From Trinickia caryophylli (GTDB lineage Bacteria; Pseudomonadota; Gammaproteobacteria; Burkholderiales; Burkholderiaceae), in the NCBI RefSeq assembly GCF_034424545.1, contig NZ_CP139971.1:1302001-1366000 (forward strand): 64,000 nt of DNA, read 5' to 3'. A program made the position numbers and the translations under genes. Within the stretch, counting starts at the first letter, position 1. Each line of letters opens with the position of its first letter. Positions 7,980-17,642 of this stretch are shown piece after piece. The notes under the pieces are model-generated. The model did not search any database. It was given only the letters and a program-made list of their open reading frames with translations, and was not told the DNA's origin.

Positions 7980-9128
7980 TTAGACATGGCTTGGCGTAAG
8001 GTGTGGATTGGGTTCGAGCGTGGGGAACGCTTCGTACACGCCGAGCGCAATGTTGATCAGGCGCGCATCGTCGGCAGGCAGCACGGTGGTCCACCCGAGG
8101 CGCGGCGCCGGTCCTGCTGGCGACGATCCGACGGTGGGCTGCGGCGCCAGCCGCGAGGAAATCTCCATGCGCAGGTGCACGTCGGCCTTCACACCCATGT
8201 ACAACTGGACGAACGCGATCAGCTCGCGATTCAACCATGCGCCGGGCAGAAGATCATGAGCCTGCCGCGCGTCGACCGGCCGCAGCGTGACGCGCACCGC
8301 GCGATTGCGATAGGTCATCTTCCGGCCAAGCACGTAGCCTCCTCCGAGCCCCTGGCGCCCGCCAGGATCCGACACGGGGTTCCGACTCGCGGACGCCAGC
8401 GGCCGCTGTTGTCCCGTGCGCGTCGTTGTCGGGAAGAATTCATCGACACGCACGCCGGCCCCCGGTACGGCGAGCGCGACGACGCCTGCGAGCCCTTCGG
8501 ACGTACGCGTGCGCTGGATCAGCAGCGCCAGCAGCGCCAGCATCCGCGAATCGGGCACTCCCGCACGCCCTGGCTTGTCGCCCCACCCGAAACCGGCCAG
8601 GCACAGCAGGTTGCGCGAATGCACGTCGCTTCCGCCAGGACGGAAACTTTCCGGGTAGCGGTACTTTTTCCACGCGCGGTACAGCAGTGTGACGAAACGA
8701 TGGTTGAACTGGTCAAGAAACGCCTCGACGACATCGTGCCCCTCCTCGCGCAGCACGATGTCGTCGATCATGTGCGAAGGCATCGCCGCATCGACGCCAT
8801 AAAGACCCATGAACGTCGTGCGCACGGTCGGCGGCACATCGGGGCGCTCGTCGTCGAACTCTACGGATGCGATCTCGCCGGCAGGGAAACCAATGCGCGG
8901 GCGCGGCCGGAAGCGTACGGGCTCATGCGCTGCCGTATCGCGCGTGCCGAAGCCCGGCATGCCCCCTGAAAGCGCGTCCTCCCCGTCGAGCGTCGTTTCT
9001 CCGGAGCGCAGAGCGCCGGATATGCGCACCTCGATCAGCCGGCATAGCTGCATGAAGTTCATCTGAGGCGCGCGGGCGAGCAGCGACGCCACGAGCGGAT
9101 CGAGGTTGGGTAACTCTCGTGGTCTCAC
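7980..9128 (-). CDS. tssG: T6SS baseplate protein TssG
   Basis: Baseplate wedge subunit (ImpH/VasB family), 382 residues, beginning MRPRELPNLDPLVASLL with the typical N-terminal NFMQLCRLIE region. It pairs with TssF and TssE under the VgrG hub. Its start overlaps the tssF stop by 4 bases (9125-9128), the usual coupled order tssF-tssG. Length and content are normal for the family. Confidence 0.95.
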   Translation of the reverse strand: MRPRELPNLDPLVASLLARAPQMNFMQLCRLIEVRISGALRSGETTLDGEDALSGGMPGFGTRDTAAHEPVRFRPRPRIGFPAGEIASVEFDDERPDVPPTVRTTFMGLYGVDAAMPSHMIDDIVLREEGHDVVEAFLDQFNHRFVTLLYRAWKKYRYPESFRPGGSDVHSRNLLCLAGFGWGDKPGRAGVPDSRMLALLALLIQRTRTSEGLAGVVALAVPGAGVRVDEFFPTTTRTGQQRPLASASRNPVSDPGGRQGLGGGYVLGRKMTYRNRAVRVTLRPVDARQAHDLLPGAWLNRELIAFVQLYMGVKADVHLRMEISSRLAPQPTVGSSPAGPAPRLGWTTVLPADDARLINIALGVYEAFPTLEPNPHLTPSHV

Positions 9129-10939
9129 AGCGTCGCCCGTTGTGCTTTGCTGCGCGGCCAGACCGTGCGGGTCTGCGACGGCAGGGTCACGATCGACAGC
9201 TTCGTGAACAGGTTGATTTCGGCATACAGCGCGAAGAAACGATGCAGCAGCTCGCCGAACAGCATCACGTCGCCGTCACCCGCAAAGGCATGCGAATCGA
9301 GCGTCACCTCGATCAGTACACCCCGCTCGACCGAGCCGCCCGACACCTCCTCGAGCAGTTCCTGCGATACCCACGCGATGCCGGCCAGCCGACGGCGGTT
9401 CAGCTCGTCGTTGGTCCAGTCGTAAAGCGCAAGCGCGCCGCGCAACACCTCGGCGTTCATCATCGACAGAAAGTTGGGCGCCAGATGCGACAGCACCCGC
9501 CACTGGAAGCGGTCGCCTGTGGGCGGATAGAGCGGCAGAGTCGGCGCAACGAGGTTCCTCACGCCCACGACATTCTGCGTGCTGACCGCGATTTCATTGA
9601 GACTGGCTTCGCGCAGCCCCTTGCGCGGCAGCATGCCGTTCGTGCCCGTCACCCGCAATGAAAGGCTTTCCTCGGGAAGCGTCGCCATCGTTTCCCATGC
9701 GTGGCCGCCGAGAACAACCCAACTCTCGTGCAGCCCGGACATGCCGGGGCGCACGCGCGCATGAAAATACCGCTCCGGTGCTTCGTGGCGCAGCATGCCG
9801 CCGCGATGCCGGAAGGTCGCGAACGGCACGTATTCGTAGCGCTCGGCGGTATCGTGGTCGAACGCCTCGATCGCGTCGACCGAATACGTCTCGACATGCT
9901 CGCCCTGGTGGCCGGCCGGCACCACACGATATTCCGTCTCGTGGTGGTCGATCTCGATCGGCTCGGCGTCGAGCTCGAACAGGTTGATGACCGGCGCACA
10001 GAAGAGCCGAATGTTATCCGCATCGAAACGCTGGTCGGAAGGATAAGCGTGCTTCAGCACGATCTCGAGTTCGAAGCCGGTCGCCCCCTCCGGCAGCTTC
10101 CTAACATCGAGCCCACAGAGGTCGACGAACAGAAACTTCTCGCGGAAGGTAAAGTATTCGAGCAGCAGCTGGTATCCCGAGAATGCAGCGTCGGCCTTCG
10201 GCCATAACCGCTCTTCGGTCGAGAACCCGGCCGGTTCGAGCGTGACGCCGGCAAGCGGCACGACTTCGCCGTTACGGACTTCCGGAATACGCCACGCGAT
10301 CGAATCGACCTGACGCGTGAGCGCGAGATGCATCGCGAACGCGGTCGGCAGGTCCGCATTGAGGTATAGGCGCAGCCGCGAAAGATCCGTTTCCTCGCGG
10401 CGGGCCGACCGATCGAGCGTGAAGCCAAGCTGGATCACCGAGCGACCGTCGTGACGCACGGTCGCCCCGGCATGGGTGATGGAGAGTGGCTGCAACGTCA
10501 CGGCCTGCGTGGTTCGATACAGGCACTGCACCGTCTTCGGCGTCGTGCCCTCGGCACCCGCCACTGGGGGCACCGCGATCGGCGCGGAACGCACCGGTAC
10601 GCCCGCTGACACCACTTCGGTTTTCTGGAGCTTTTCCGCGAGCGGGACGAGTTCGACGACCGACAACGACGGAATCATCCGCAGATAGTGCGGCCATAAC
10701 AGGCTCACCAATCCCTCGGTGAGTTCCGGAAGTTCGTCGTCGAGCTTCTGCTGAAGGCGTCCGGTCAGAAACGCGAAACCCTCATGAAGCCGCTCCACAT
10801 AGGGATCGCGATCGCCCACGCGATCGAGGTTGAGCAGGCGCGCCCGGTCGGGATGGGCCTTCGCGAATTCCTTGCCCGACTCGCGCAGATAGCGCATCTC
10901 CGCTTCGTAGTAGCGCAGGATGGGATCGTCGTTTTCCAT
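9125..10939 (-). CDS. tssF: T6SS baseplate protein TssF
   Basis: Baseplate wedge subunit (ImpG/VasA family), 604 residues, with the hallmark N-terminus ILRYYEAEMRYLRESGKEFA and the conserved DPYVERLHEGFAFLTGRLQ region. It contacts TssG and the VgrG/TssK assembly. It lies 15 bp downstream of tssA and overlaps tssG by 4 bases. Normal length. Confidence 0.96.
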   Translation of the reverse strand: MENDDPILRYYEAEMRYLRESGKEFAKAHPDRARLLNLDRVGDRDPYVERLHEGFAFLTGRLQQKLDDELPELTEGLVSLLWPHYLRMIPSLSVVELVPLAEKLQKTEVVSAGVPVRSAPIAVPPVAGAEGTTPKTVQCLYRTTQAVTLQPLSITHAGATVRHDGRSVIQLGFTLDRSARREETDLSRLRLYLNADLPTAFAMHLALTRQVDSIAWRIPEVRNGEVVPLAGVTLEPAGFSTEERLWPKADAAFSGYQLLLEYFTFREKFLFVDLCGLDVRKLPEGATGFELEIVLKHAYPSDQRFDADNIRLFCAPVINLFELDAEPIEIDHHETEYRVVPAGHQGEHVETYSVDAIEAFDHDTAERYEYVPFATFRHRGGMLRHEAPERYFHARVRPGMSGLHESWVVLGGHAWETMATLPEESLSLRVTGTNGMLPRKGLREASLNEIAVSTQNVVGVRNLVAPTLPLYPPTGDRFQWRVLSHLAPNFLSMMNAEVLRGALALYDWTNDELNRRRLAGIAWVSQELLEEVSGGSVERGVLIEVTLDSHAFAGDGDVMLFGELLHRFFALYAEINLFTKLSIVTLPSQTRTVWPRSKAQRATL

Positions 10940-10954
10940 TGAAGTTCTTGGTTA

Positions 10955-12535
10955 TTAAAGGCCGAGCGCGCGGGCCGGGTCGAGCACCGTGAGTTCCGCT
11001 TGCAGCTCGCCGACGCGGCGGGCGAGTGCGGGCTTGTCGGCATCCTTACGGTTGCTCATTGCCTTCAATGCGCGAAGGAGTTGCTGCTTCACCTCGAAGA
11101 CGAGCGCGGGCTCCCAGCGCGTGAGCGGCAGCGAGCGAGCCGCGCCGTCGAGTTCATTCAGCAGCGCGAGGGCCGTATCGGGCTTTCCGGCGTAATCCGC
11201 AAGGCGCGCCATGACGAGCCGCTGCAAGTAGCGGTGCCGCTCCGTCTTCATTCCAGGAAGGGCCTCGAGCCAGCCGAATGCCACCTCCACGCCCTCGCGC
11301 GCAGACAGATCGCGCGCCTGTGCTTCGATTTCGGGCCAGTCGCCGGCGGCTTCGCCTTCCTTGTCGGCAGACACCGGCAACGGTGCCACCGCCTCTCCTG
11401 CTTCCAGGTCGCGCACGACCGCATGCCGCGCGATCCATTCGAGCGTCGCGTCGTCGGCGAATGGTGTGCCGTCGCTGAAGGCGAGGCGCTCGATGCCGGG
11501 CAACCGTTCGAGGAACAGGGCAAAATCCGCGCGCAGCAGCTCGCGCCACGTGCTGTACGGCGCACCGACATGATCGAGCGCCACGTGCTGAAAGTACTGG
11601 AGGTCGAACCAGAGGTGATTCACTCCCTCCATGAATGCACCCTCGACGCGTTCGAGCAGTTCGTGCCATTGCTTTTGCAGCACGAGCCGCTTCATCTGCT
11701 GGCGCAGTTCGCCGCGAGGAGGCACGAGGCGCGTGCGGGAAGTGGCATCTGCGGGCGGCACCTCGTGCAACGTATCCCAGCGAACCGTCCGCAGAAGCCG
11801 GGCGGATGGGAGGTAGCCGTTTTCCTGGTCCCGGAGCCATGCCGCCATTGCGCGGGCCTGATCGAGCAAGTCGCGCGCGGAGGCGATCGGGCTCGACGTG
11901 GCCGACGAGGTGGCTGCCTGCGCCTGCATGCCGGCGTCCGCTTCCGCCTTCCGTGCCGGCTCGGCCTTCTGGTCGAAACGGGACACGAGCGCCTGCAGAT
12001 TCGGCCGCGCAGCCTCGGGCCATGCGGCCGTGCGTTCGAGCAGCACGTCGAGTGCGGCGAGCGCGCGCTCGAGGTCATGGGATGCAAATGCGCCGCTGCT
12101 TTGCAGCAGCTCGAGCACACGCGTAGTGGCCAGCATCTCGAGCGCGCCCTTCCTTGCCTCGGCTCGTGGGGGCAGCACCGCCTCGCCGAAGCGATCGACA
12201 AGCGCGGCGGCCAGTTCGAGTCCGTCGGAAAATCCCGCGGGACCATCCTGCCGCAGGCGAGCGAACGCGTAGTACCCGGCCAGTCGCAGATCCTTGCCCG
12301 TTTCCTTGAGCAACTGCTCGCAGGAACGGACGATCAGGCCATCGTCGATGCCCGAGAGCTTGCCGGCTTCGTCTTTCAGTTCGAAGAAGGCGTCTTCGTA
12401 GCCGGGGTCGCGGCCAACGCCGCCGTCGCCGGGCAGCGGCTGCAGCCATGCGTTCCAGGCGTCGAGCCGCGTGCGCGCGAGTTGCTCGCCGTCATCGCGC
12501 GCGGGAAAGAGACTTTTGAAGAGTCCGCCGAGCAT
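10955..12535 (-). CDS. tssA: T6SS cap/assembly protein TssA
   Basis: TssA caps the distal end of the growing sheath and coordinates tail assembly. 526 residues, starting MLGGLFKSLFPARDD, with the ImpA N-terminal domain (about residues 1-170) and a long helical VasJ-like C-terminal region. Reading could continue further upstream in frame, but the ATG at 12535 is chosen because it makes a one-base TGATG overlap with the tssM stop and opens on the conserved ImpA domain. The gene order tssM-tssA-tssF-tssG-tssJ suggests a single transcript. Confidence 0.9.
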   Translation of the reverse strand: MLGGLFKSLFPARDDGEQLARTRLDAWNAWLQPLPGDGGVGRDPGYEDAFFELKDEAGKLSGIDDGLIVRSCEQLLKETGKDLRLAGYYAFARLRQDGPAGFSDGLELAAALVDRFGEAVLPPRAEARKGALEMLATTRVLELLQSSGAFASHDLERALAALDVLLERTAAWPEAARPNLQALVSRFDQKAEPARKAEADAGMQAQAATSSATSSPIASARDLLDQARAMAAWLRDQENGYLPSARLLRTVRWDTLHEVPPADATSRTRLVPPRGELRQQMKRLVLQKQWHELLERVEGAFMEGVNHLWFDLQYFQHVALDHVGAPYSTWRELLRADFALFLERLPGIERLAFSDGTPFADDATLEWIARHAVVRDLEAGEAVAPLPVSADKEGEAAGDWPEIEAQARDLSAREGVEVAFGWLEALPGMKTERHRYLQRLVMARLADYAGKPDTALALLNELDGAARSLPLTRWEPALVFEVKQQLLRALKAMSNRKDADKPALARRVGELQAELTVLDPARALGL

Positions 12536-15500
12536 CACTCGACCTCCGGCAATGCGCCACGCGGCAATGGCGTCGCGGCGTGCTTCGCGGCCTTGATCGC
12601 CAACGCCGGCAGCGGCGGCGGATTGACGGCCGACAGCTTCGGCCCCGCCCCCCTCGCTGATCCAGTGACAAAGATGCGGTTGGGCAACGTGAAGCGCCTG
12701 AGTTGCAGCACGTCCAGCGGCCCCGCCCCCGCCTCGCTGCGCAATTGCACCCTGAGCGCAATACCTTGGCTCGTGTCCGGTGTCCAGGTCAGCAGATAGC
12801 GCGCGCTGTCCTCCTGCGATATCTTTGCGCGCTCCAACAGCCGGATCAGACCAAACCGCCCCTGCGAATCGAGTGCCGTGCGCAGTCCGCCCTGCTCGGT
12901 CTGCCATTCGATATGCGACAGGTTCTCCAGCGACTGCCCAGGCCACTCGAACGGGGTCCACTCCTGCTTCTGGTTGAAATAGTGCAGTTCACGCCCGGAC
13001 AACACGAATTTCATGTCGGTGACGCCCGGTGTCGGCACCGCCTGCAACTCGTAGCGCACGTGCCCCTCTCCGGACGGGAACAACACGCTCGAGATCCGGG
13101 TGAGCTTGTTGAGGCTCGCGAGGAAGCCCGGATCGATCGTGAGCGCGCCGTGATCGGCGCCTTGCACGGCCACCCACCGGTCGCCCTGCCGTTCGACGAC
13201 GCCGGCGAGTTGCGTCGTGACGAACTGCGTGATCACGCCGTTATCCGGCCGCATGAAGCGCGCCATTTCCGGGAGTGACGCGTCGTTGTCCGAGTCGGCG
13301 AAAGGGTAGCGGCCACCGAACGTCCTGTTCCAGTCTGTGACGATCGCCGTGCGCCAGATCTCATTCAGGCTCGAGGCGGCCGGCTGCACCACGACCTGCC
13401 AGCTCTGATCGAACGGTGCGCGGAACAGCTCGCCGAACCCGGACCACTGTTCGCCCAGGCTCGCGGCGAGGCGGCTCGCGTACTCGCGGCTCTCGGCCAT
13501 GTCCGACGTTTTGCCTTGGAGGACCGACTGTGCGGCGAGGCGCGCCATCGCGTCGGGATCGGCGTTGGAGACAATCTGCGACGCCTTCAGGCGCATGGCC
13601 GTGACGCGCTCGAGGTAGCGTGCGAGACTGAGGTCGCCCGTGGCGGCCAGTTGCGCCGCGGCCTTGCTGTTCGCTGGGGCACCAGACACCAGATCATTTC
13701 CCGTCAGGCGCAGGATCGGGCCGAAAGCCGCCGAAAGCGGCGCTAGCTGCGGCTGGGCCCGCTTCGACGGGTCCTTGTCTGCCGCCCCGACGAGTTGCTG
13801 CGCCTTACTGATCAGGTTGTCCGCGAGCGACTGTGTGTTCGCACCCGCCCCCGCCTGGTAGATGACCGCATTCATCAGCGCGACGAGCGGCGAGCGCTGC
13901 GGGTCGCCCAGCAGTGTCAACTGGTCGGCAGTGGCCGAAAGCGTCGGTGCCGGTTGCCAGCGCAGGCTGTTGAGGAACAGCGCCCACGCGCGCGCGTAAT
14001 CGTCGAAGTAGCGCTGGCGAAGCTGAGCCTTTAGTGTCGACGGTGCAGCCTGTGTCGTCTTGACATCGGAGAGCACCCAGTCGCCCGCGACGTTGCGCTG
14101 CTCGCTCGCGTCGTCGATCGCCTTCGCGATGCGCTCATCCCACGCGGCACGTGTGAACACGCCCGGCACGGTTGCCGTCGTGTTGAAAAGCCCTCGGCCG
14201 GTCGTGTCGCCAAGCAGCATCGCGAGCGACACGGGCGGATACTTGGCCTTCGCGTCATCGAGGATTTGCTGGTAGACCGCGTCGGTCGAATTCTGGATAC
14301 CTCGTACGCTGACGATCGTTTGGCGCGTGGAGGCGACAAGGCCGAGATCCGGCGCCATGGCAGGCACTCTGCCGCGTGCCAAGTGGTCCGCAAAGAACGC
14401 GATCGTATGCTGGCGCAGGTCTTCCCAGGTGCCGGGCGACAGAGGCGAGTTCACGGGGCGCTCGGGTGCGGCAGTTGCGACGAGTTGCGGGCTCAGGAAA
14501 GTCGCCGCGGCGCGTTCCGGCCTGGCGAGCATGAGGTAGGCCTTGAGTGTGTCGTAGGCAGTGTGCACCTGTGCATCGCCGCCGCTGGCGATCTCGGCGT
14601 CGGACAGCGAGCCGAGGTGACGCAGGCGCGCCTCGAGTGTCTCGTGGATCGGGGCCACGAGGATGCGGTTGGCCGCGTCGGTGTAACGCGGCCATAGCGC
14701 TTCTAGTAACGCTTCGTCCCGGTTCAGGCCGAAGCGGGCGGCCCACGGCGCGCCGTCGCGTTGATGGGTTTCCAGTGTATCGATCTGACGATCGAAGCGA
14801 TCGAGCACTTGCAAAGCCTGGGGTGGGTTGCCGAGGCCGGACAACTGAGTCACGGTGTCGGTTGCGCTTCGAATCGTCGCGCGGTTGGCAACGCCGGAGA
14901 GCATCGTGCCGGCCATCCAGCAGGCGATCAGGCCGGTGGTGAGCCATGCCGCGGACGTCGATAGCGAGAAGCCGATGCGGCGGCCGTGGATCGTGCGGCT
15001 GTGGTCTGCGACGGTCTGCCAGATCGCGCGGTGTGGGGGCTCGAGGGGCCGTTCGTCGTCATGTGCATCGGTGAGCGCCCGCTCGCGTTCCTTCGAGAGC
15101 GGTGCGAAAAGAAGCCCGTGGACCGCGTGCCGCCAGACACGGGACCGGGCCGTCTGCAGGACCCACCCCGACAGCGCACTGCGAAGGTTCGAAATGTGCT
15201 GCGACAGTTCGGCCGGATAGCGGTCGCGAGCATTCTTCGTCAGCCGTACGACGCCGGCGTCCGCAAGGTTGTTGGCGAGGTCTTGCAGCAACGTGTCGAT
15301 CTCTTCCGCACTCACGCGTGCGTTCGACCAGGTGAAGCCCATCGCCTCGTCGGGGCTCGAGGTTTCGTCGTCGAAATCGGTGACGTTGAGCAGATACGCG
15401 GGGGCAGCCCAGCGCAGCGCGCGGGCATGGCGCGCGAGCCGCTGGCCGAGTTCGTCCGTATCGAAAGGCGCACTGGCTGAACTGCGGTTACGTGCCACCG

Positions 15501-16038
15501 CCACGATCGCGTCGACCGGGCGACGGCGGCGCAGGCGGCGGATCTGGTCGAGCCATTCGGTCTCGAGCGTGTCGCGCGTTTGCTTCGCGTACAGCAGGAT
15601 CGTGTCACCGGCGATCAGATACCCCGCCTCGACGAGTCCCGGTGCCAGGCGCTTTACCAGCGATAGGTCGCCGGCCACGAGCACCCATCGTTCGCGATAG
15701 CGCCAACGCCAGCCGTGGCGGTCGCGCAGCGCCTGCCTGAGCGTTGCCGCACGCATCTGGACTGCACAGAGCGGACGGTCCTCGGATGCGCGCAACGTGC
15801 CACGCCCCCGGTCGTAGACCCACCGCCGCACAGCGCGCCATGCAACGGCGGGGCGGGAGGAGTCATTAAAGCTGAACACGAGCAGGAGCACCACGAATAC
15901 AACACACAGCGCCGCAATCGCTACTCCGCGATTCGCAGGAGACACGCCAACCCATTGAGGCCGCTCCCAGATGAGCAGCCCAGGAATAACGACGAGAACG
16001 ATGATACCGAGAAGGTCAAGCTTGAATTGGCGGTTCAT
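12535..16038 (-). CDS. tssM: T6SS inner-membrane core protein TssM (IcmF), Walker A missing
   Basis: Inner-membrane and periplasmic core of the T6SS channel, 1167 residues. Membrane segments are visible near residues 9-24, 38-57 and 365-385. The cytoplasmic domain between the second and third corresponds to the IcmF NTPase-like domain, but the P-loop position reads VAGDLSLVKRL (about 121-131) with no GxxxxGK[ST]. It should therefore not bind nucleotide in the standard way. The periplasmic IcmF-related and C-terminal domains follow. The start overlaps the upstream accessory gene by 4 bases. TssM variants without Walker A are known, so the protein may still be functional. Confidence 0.94.
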   Translation of the reverse strand: MNRQFKLDLLGIIVLVVIPGLLIWERPQWVGVSPANRGVAIAALCVVFVVLLLVFSFNDSSRPAVAWRAVRRWVYDRGRGTLRASEDRPLCAVQMRAATLRQALRDRHGWRWRYRERWVLVAGDLSLVKRLAPGLVEAGYLIAGDTILLYAKQTRDTLETEWLDQIRRLRRRRPVDAIVAVARNRSSASAPFDTDELGQRLARHARALRWAAPAYLLNVTDFDDETSSPDEAMGFTWSNARVSAEEIDTLLQDLANNLADAGVVRLTKNARDRYPAELSQHISNLRSALSGWVLQTARSRVWRHAVHGLLFAPLSKERERALTDAHDDERPLEPPHRAIWQTVADHSRTIHGRRIGFSLSTSAAWLTTGLIACWMAGTMLSGVANRATIRSATDTVTQLSGLGNPPQALQVLDRFDRQIDTLETHQRDGAPWAARFGLNRDEALLEALWPRYTDAANRILVAPIHETLEARLRHLGSLSDAEIASGGDAQVHTAYDTLKAYLMLARPERAAATFLSPQLVATAAPERPVNSPLSPGTWEDLRQHTIAFFADHLARGRVPAMAPDLGLVASTRQTIVSVRGIQNSTDAVYQQILDDAKAKYPPVSLAMLLGDTTGRGLFNTTATVPGVFTRAAWDERIAKAIDDASEQRNVAGDWVLSDVKTTQAAPSTLKAQLRQRYFDDYARAWALFLNSLRWQPAPTLSATADQLTLLGDPQRSPLVALMNAVIYQAGAGANTQSLADNLISKAQQLVGAADKDPSKRAQPQLAPLSAAFGPILRLTGNDLVSGAPANSKAAAQLAATGDLSLARYLERVTAMRLKASQIVSNADPDAMARLAAQSVLQGKTSDMAESREYASRLAASLGEQWSGFGELFRAPFDQSWQVVVQPAASSLNEIWRTAIVTDWNRTFGGRYPFADSDNDASLPEMARFMRPDNGVITQFVTTQLAGVVERQGDRWVAVQGADHGALTIDPGFLASLNKLTRISSVLFPSGEGHVRYELQAVPTPGVTDMKFVLSGRELHYFNQKQEWTPFEWPGQSLENLSHIEWQTEQGGLRTALDSQGRFGLIRLLERAKISQEDSARYLLTWTPDTSQGIALRVQLRSEAGAGPLDVLQLRRFTLPNRIFVTGSARGAGPKLSAVNPPPLPALAIKAAKHAATPLPRGALPEVE

Positions 16039-17318
16039 GCCGAGGAGCGTCTAGATTTTGATTCGTTGTCGGTGGTCGTCACGGTCGCGACAAGCGTTCG
16101 GTCTGCGAGACGCTGAGCGACCAGTTGCGGCGTCGACGATTGCATGGCACGGTCGGCCGCACAGGCCACAGCAAGCCAACCCGATGTCAGGCCCGCGTGC
16201 CCGACCGCCCGGTCCAGGTCGAATTCGGGCAAGGGCTCACTACGCTTCTTGCCTTGATTTACATGCGTGAATGACGAGTGCAGCGGCCCCACGGAGAGTC
16301 CATCGAATCCCGTCATCCATAGCGATTCGACTGCACCGGGCTCAACACTTCCCCACTGAAGTGCACGTGTCAGCGCGTGATCGAGATTCTCATTGTCGGA
16401 TCGCAATGGTCGATGAAGCGCGGCAAGCGACGGCAGGCCGAACTGGGTCGCGAGCAGCGCAGAAGTAAAAAGCAAGCCGACTCCCGCCTCTGCGCTTCCA
16501 TCCAAAGGTGTTTCATCGATCACCTTGCTGAGGGTGATGGAAACGAGCAGCATCGCCTGCCCGTGCAACGGCCCGTGTTGATCGTCAAGCCAGGCATCGA
16601 TTGTCATCAGATCAAGCGGTTCCTGCGCGCGCCTCGCTTGAGCCGCGCGCAGTTTGTGACTATTCCATCTGGTCCGCCACAATTCCAAGGCATCGACATT
16701 TCCGGCGTAGCCGGAAATGTCGAGCAGCACGCAAAGGGGCAACTCCGCGGAAAGCGATGCAATCGACGCAGTCAGATCGGTCAGCAATCTGTCGTAAAGC
16801 CACTCGAGAACCAACTCTTGACGCTCAGGATCGTCAGCGGCCAGACTCGCATCGATCGGTTGCAGCCATCGTGCCGAGATCGATTCGTTTTGCTCGTGAC
16901 CCGAGGCGATCGCGTCCAGCTTCAAAGTTCCGTTCGCAATATCGCCACTTCGGTTTTCGTCATCGTTCTCGGTCACGCGGATGGCGAAACCCAGGATGGA
17001 CACGGGGATGCTTTCCCTGGCGAAAAGCTGTTCAGCGTATTGCTTGCACGCGGCATTCCATGCCAAGGCATCGAGACGTCTACCCTCGTATGCGCTAAAA
17101 GGCCGCGTCACGACCAATACCGCCATGCCTGTCGGAAAGACGGTCACGCATACCCAGAACCATGGAGTACGCGTCGGTTCGCCGGCCGGCCAGAGCATCA
17201 GCACCACGAACACGCCGGCCAATGTCAGAACAAGGAAGACCACGGCCCAGAGAAACGGCGACGGCGGCTTGTCTGGCACCGGCTCTTCCGGCGGCAGAGA
17301 ATTGAAATCGAGCGCCAT
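16035..17318 (-). CDS. T6SS-associated two-helix membrane protein of unknown role
   Basis: 427 residues with two adjacent N-terminal membrane helices (about 22-43 and 52-72) and a large soluble remainder without recognised domains. Position between the PAAR gene (3-bp gap) and tssM (4-base overlap) places it firmly in the T6SS operon. It is not one of the 13 core components. A membrane-complex accessory or effector-loading role is plausible from context only. Confidence 0.8.
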   Translation of the reverse strand: MALDFNSLPPEEPVPDKPPSPFLWAVVFLVLTLAGVFVVLMLWPAGEPTRTPWFWVCVTVFPTGMAVLVVTRPFSAYEGRRLDALAWNAACKQYAEQLFARESIPVSILGFAIRVTENDDENRSGDIANGTLKLDAIASGHEQNESISARWLQPIDASLAADDPERQELVLEWLYDRLLTDLTASIASLSAELPLCVLLDISGYAGNVDALELWRTRWNSHKLRAAQARRAQEPLDLMTIDAWLDDQHGPLHGQAMLLVSITLSKVIDETPLDGSAEAGVGLLFTSALLATQFGLPSLAALHRPLRSDNENLDHALTRALQWGSVEPGAVESLWMTGFDGLSVGPLHSSFTHVNQGKKRSEPLPEFDLDRAVGHAGLTSGWLAVACAADRAMQSSTPQLVAQRLADRTLVATVTTTDNESKSRRSSA

Positions 17319-17321
17319 CGT

Positions 17322-17579
17322 TCAGCGAGGACCACTGTTGGGCAAGGACGAAATCAACCGGCATCCGCACTCGCACTGATCGTTATGCTGCGCAACCTCG
17401 ATGCCATCGTCGAATGCCCCGGAGGTGGCCGTGGCTATTCGATTGTCCCCATGCTTCGGGCATGTGACGGGATCATAAAGGCGCGCAATAGCGCGCCCCA
17501 TAAAAAAGCGTGTCGCCGAGCCGGCCGAGACAACGCCACCTCCGGTGTGTCCATCACCTACTCGAATGATGCCCGCCAT
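17322..17579 (-). CDS. PAAR-domain spike tip protein
   Basis: Sharp tip that sits on VgrG and carries effectors. 85 residues beginning MAGIIRVGDGHTGGG, with the PAAR-type DPVTCPKHGDN segment and Cys/His residues (TCPKHGD, QCECGC) able to hold the tip metal. The start at 17579 has GGGAG upstream. It is a stand-alone PAAR with no C-terminal toxin extension, so effectors must attach separately. The DUF2235 gene directly upstream in the operon is the obvious cargo (inference). Confidence 0.88.
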   Translation of the reverse strand: MAGIIRVGDGHTGGGVVSAGSATRFFMGRAIARLYDPVTCPKHGDNRIATATSGAFDDGIEVAQHNDQCECGCRLISSLPNSGPR

Positions 17580-17642
17580 ATTGCTCCCACGTTGAATTGT
17601 CACCGCCGGCGCGCCTTCGGTGCGTAGTTACGTAACATGCGC

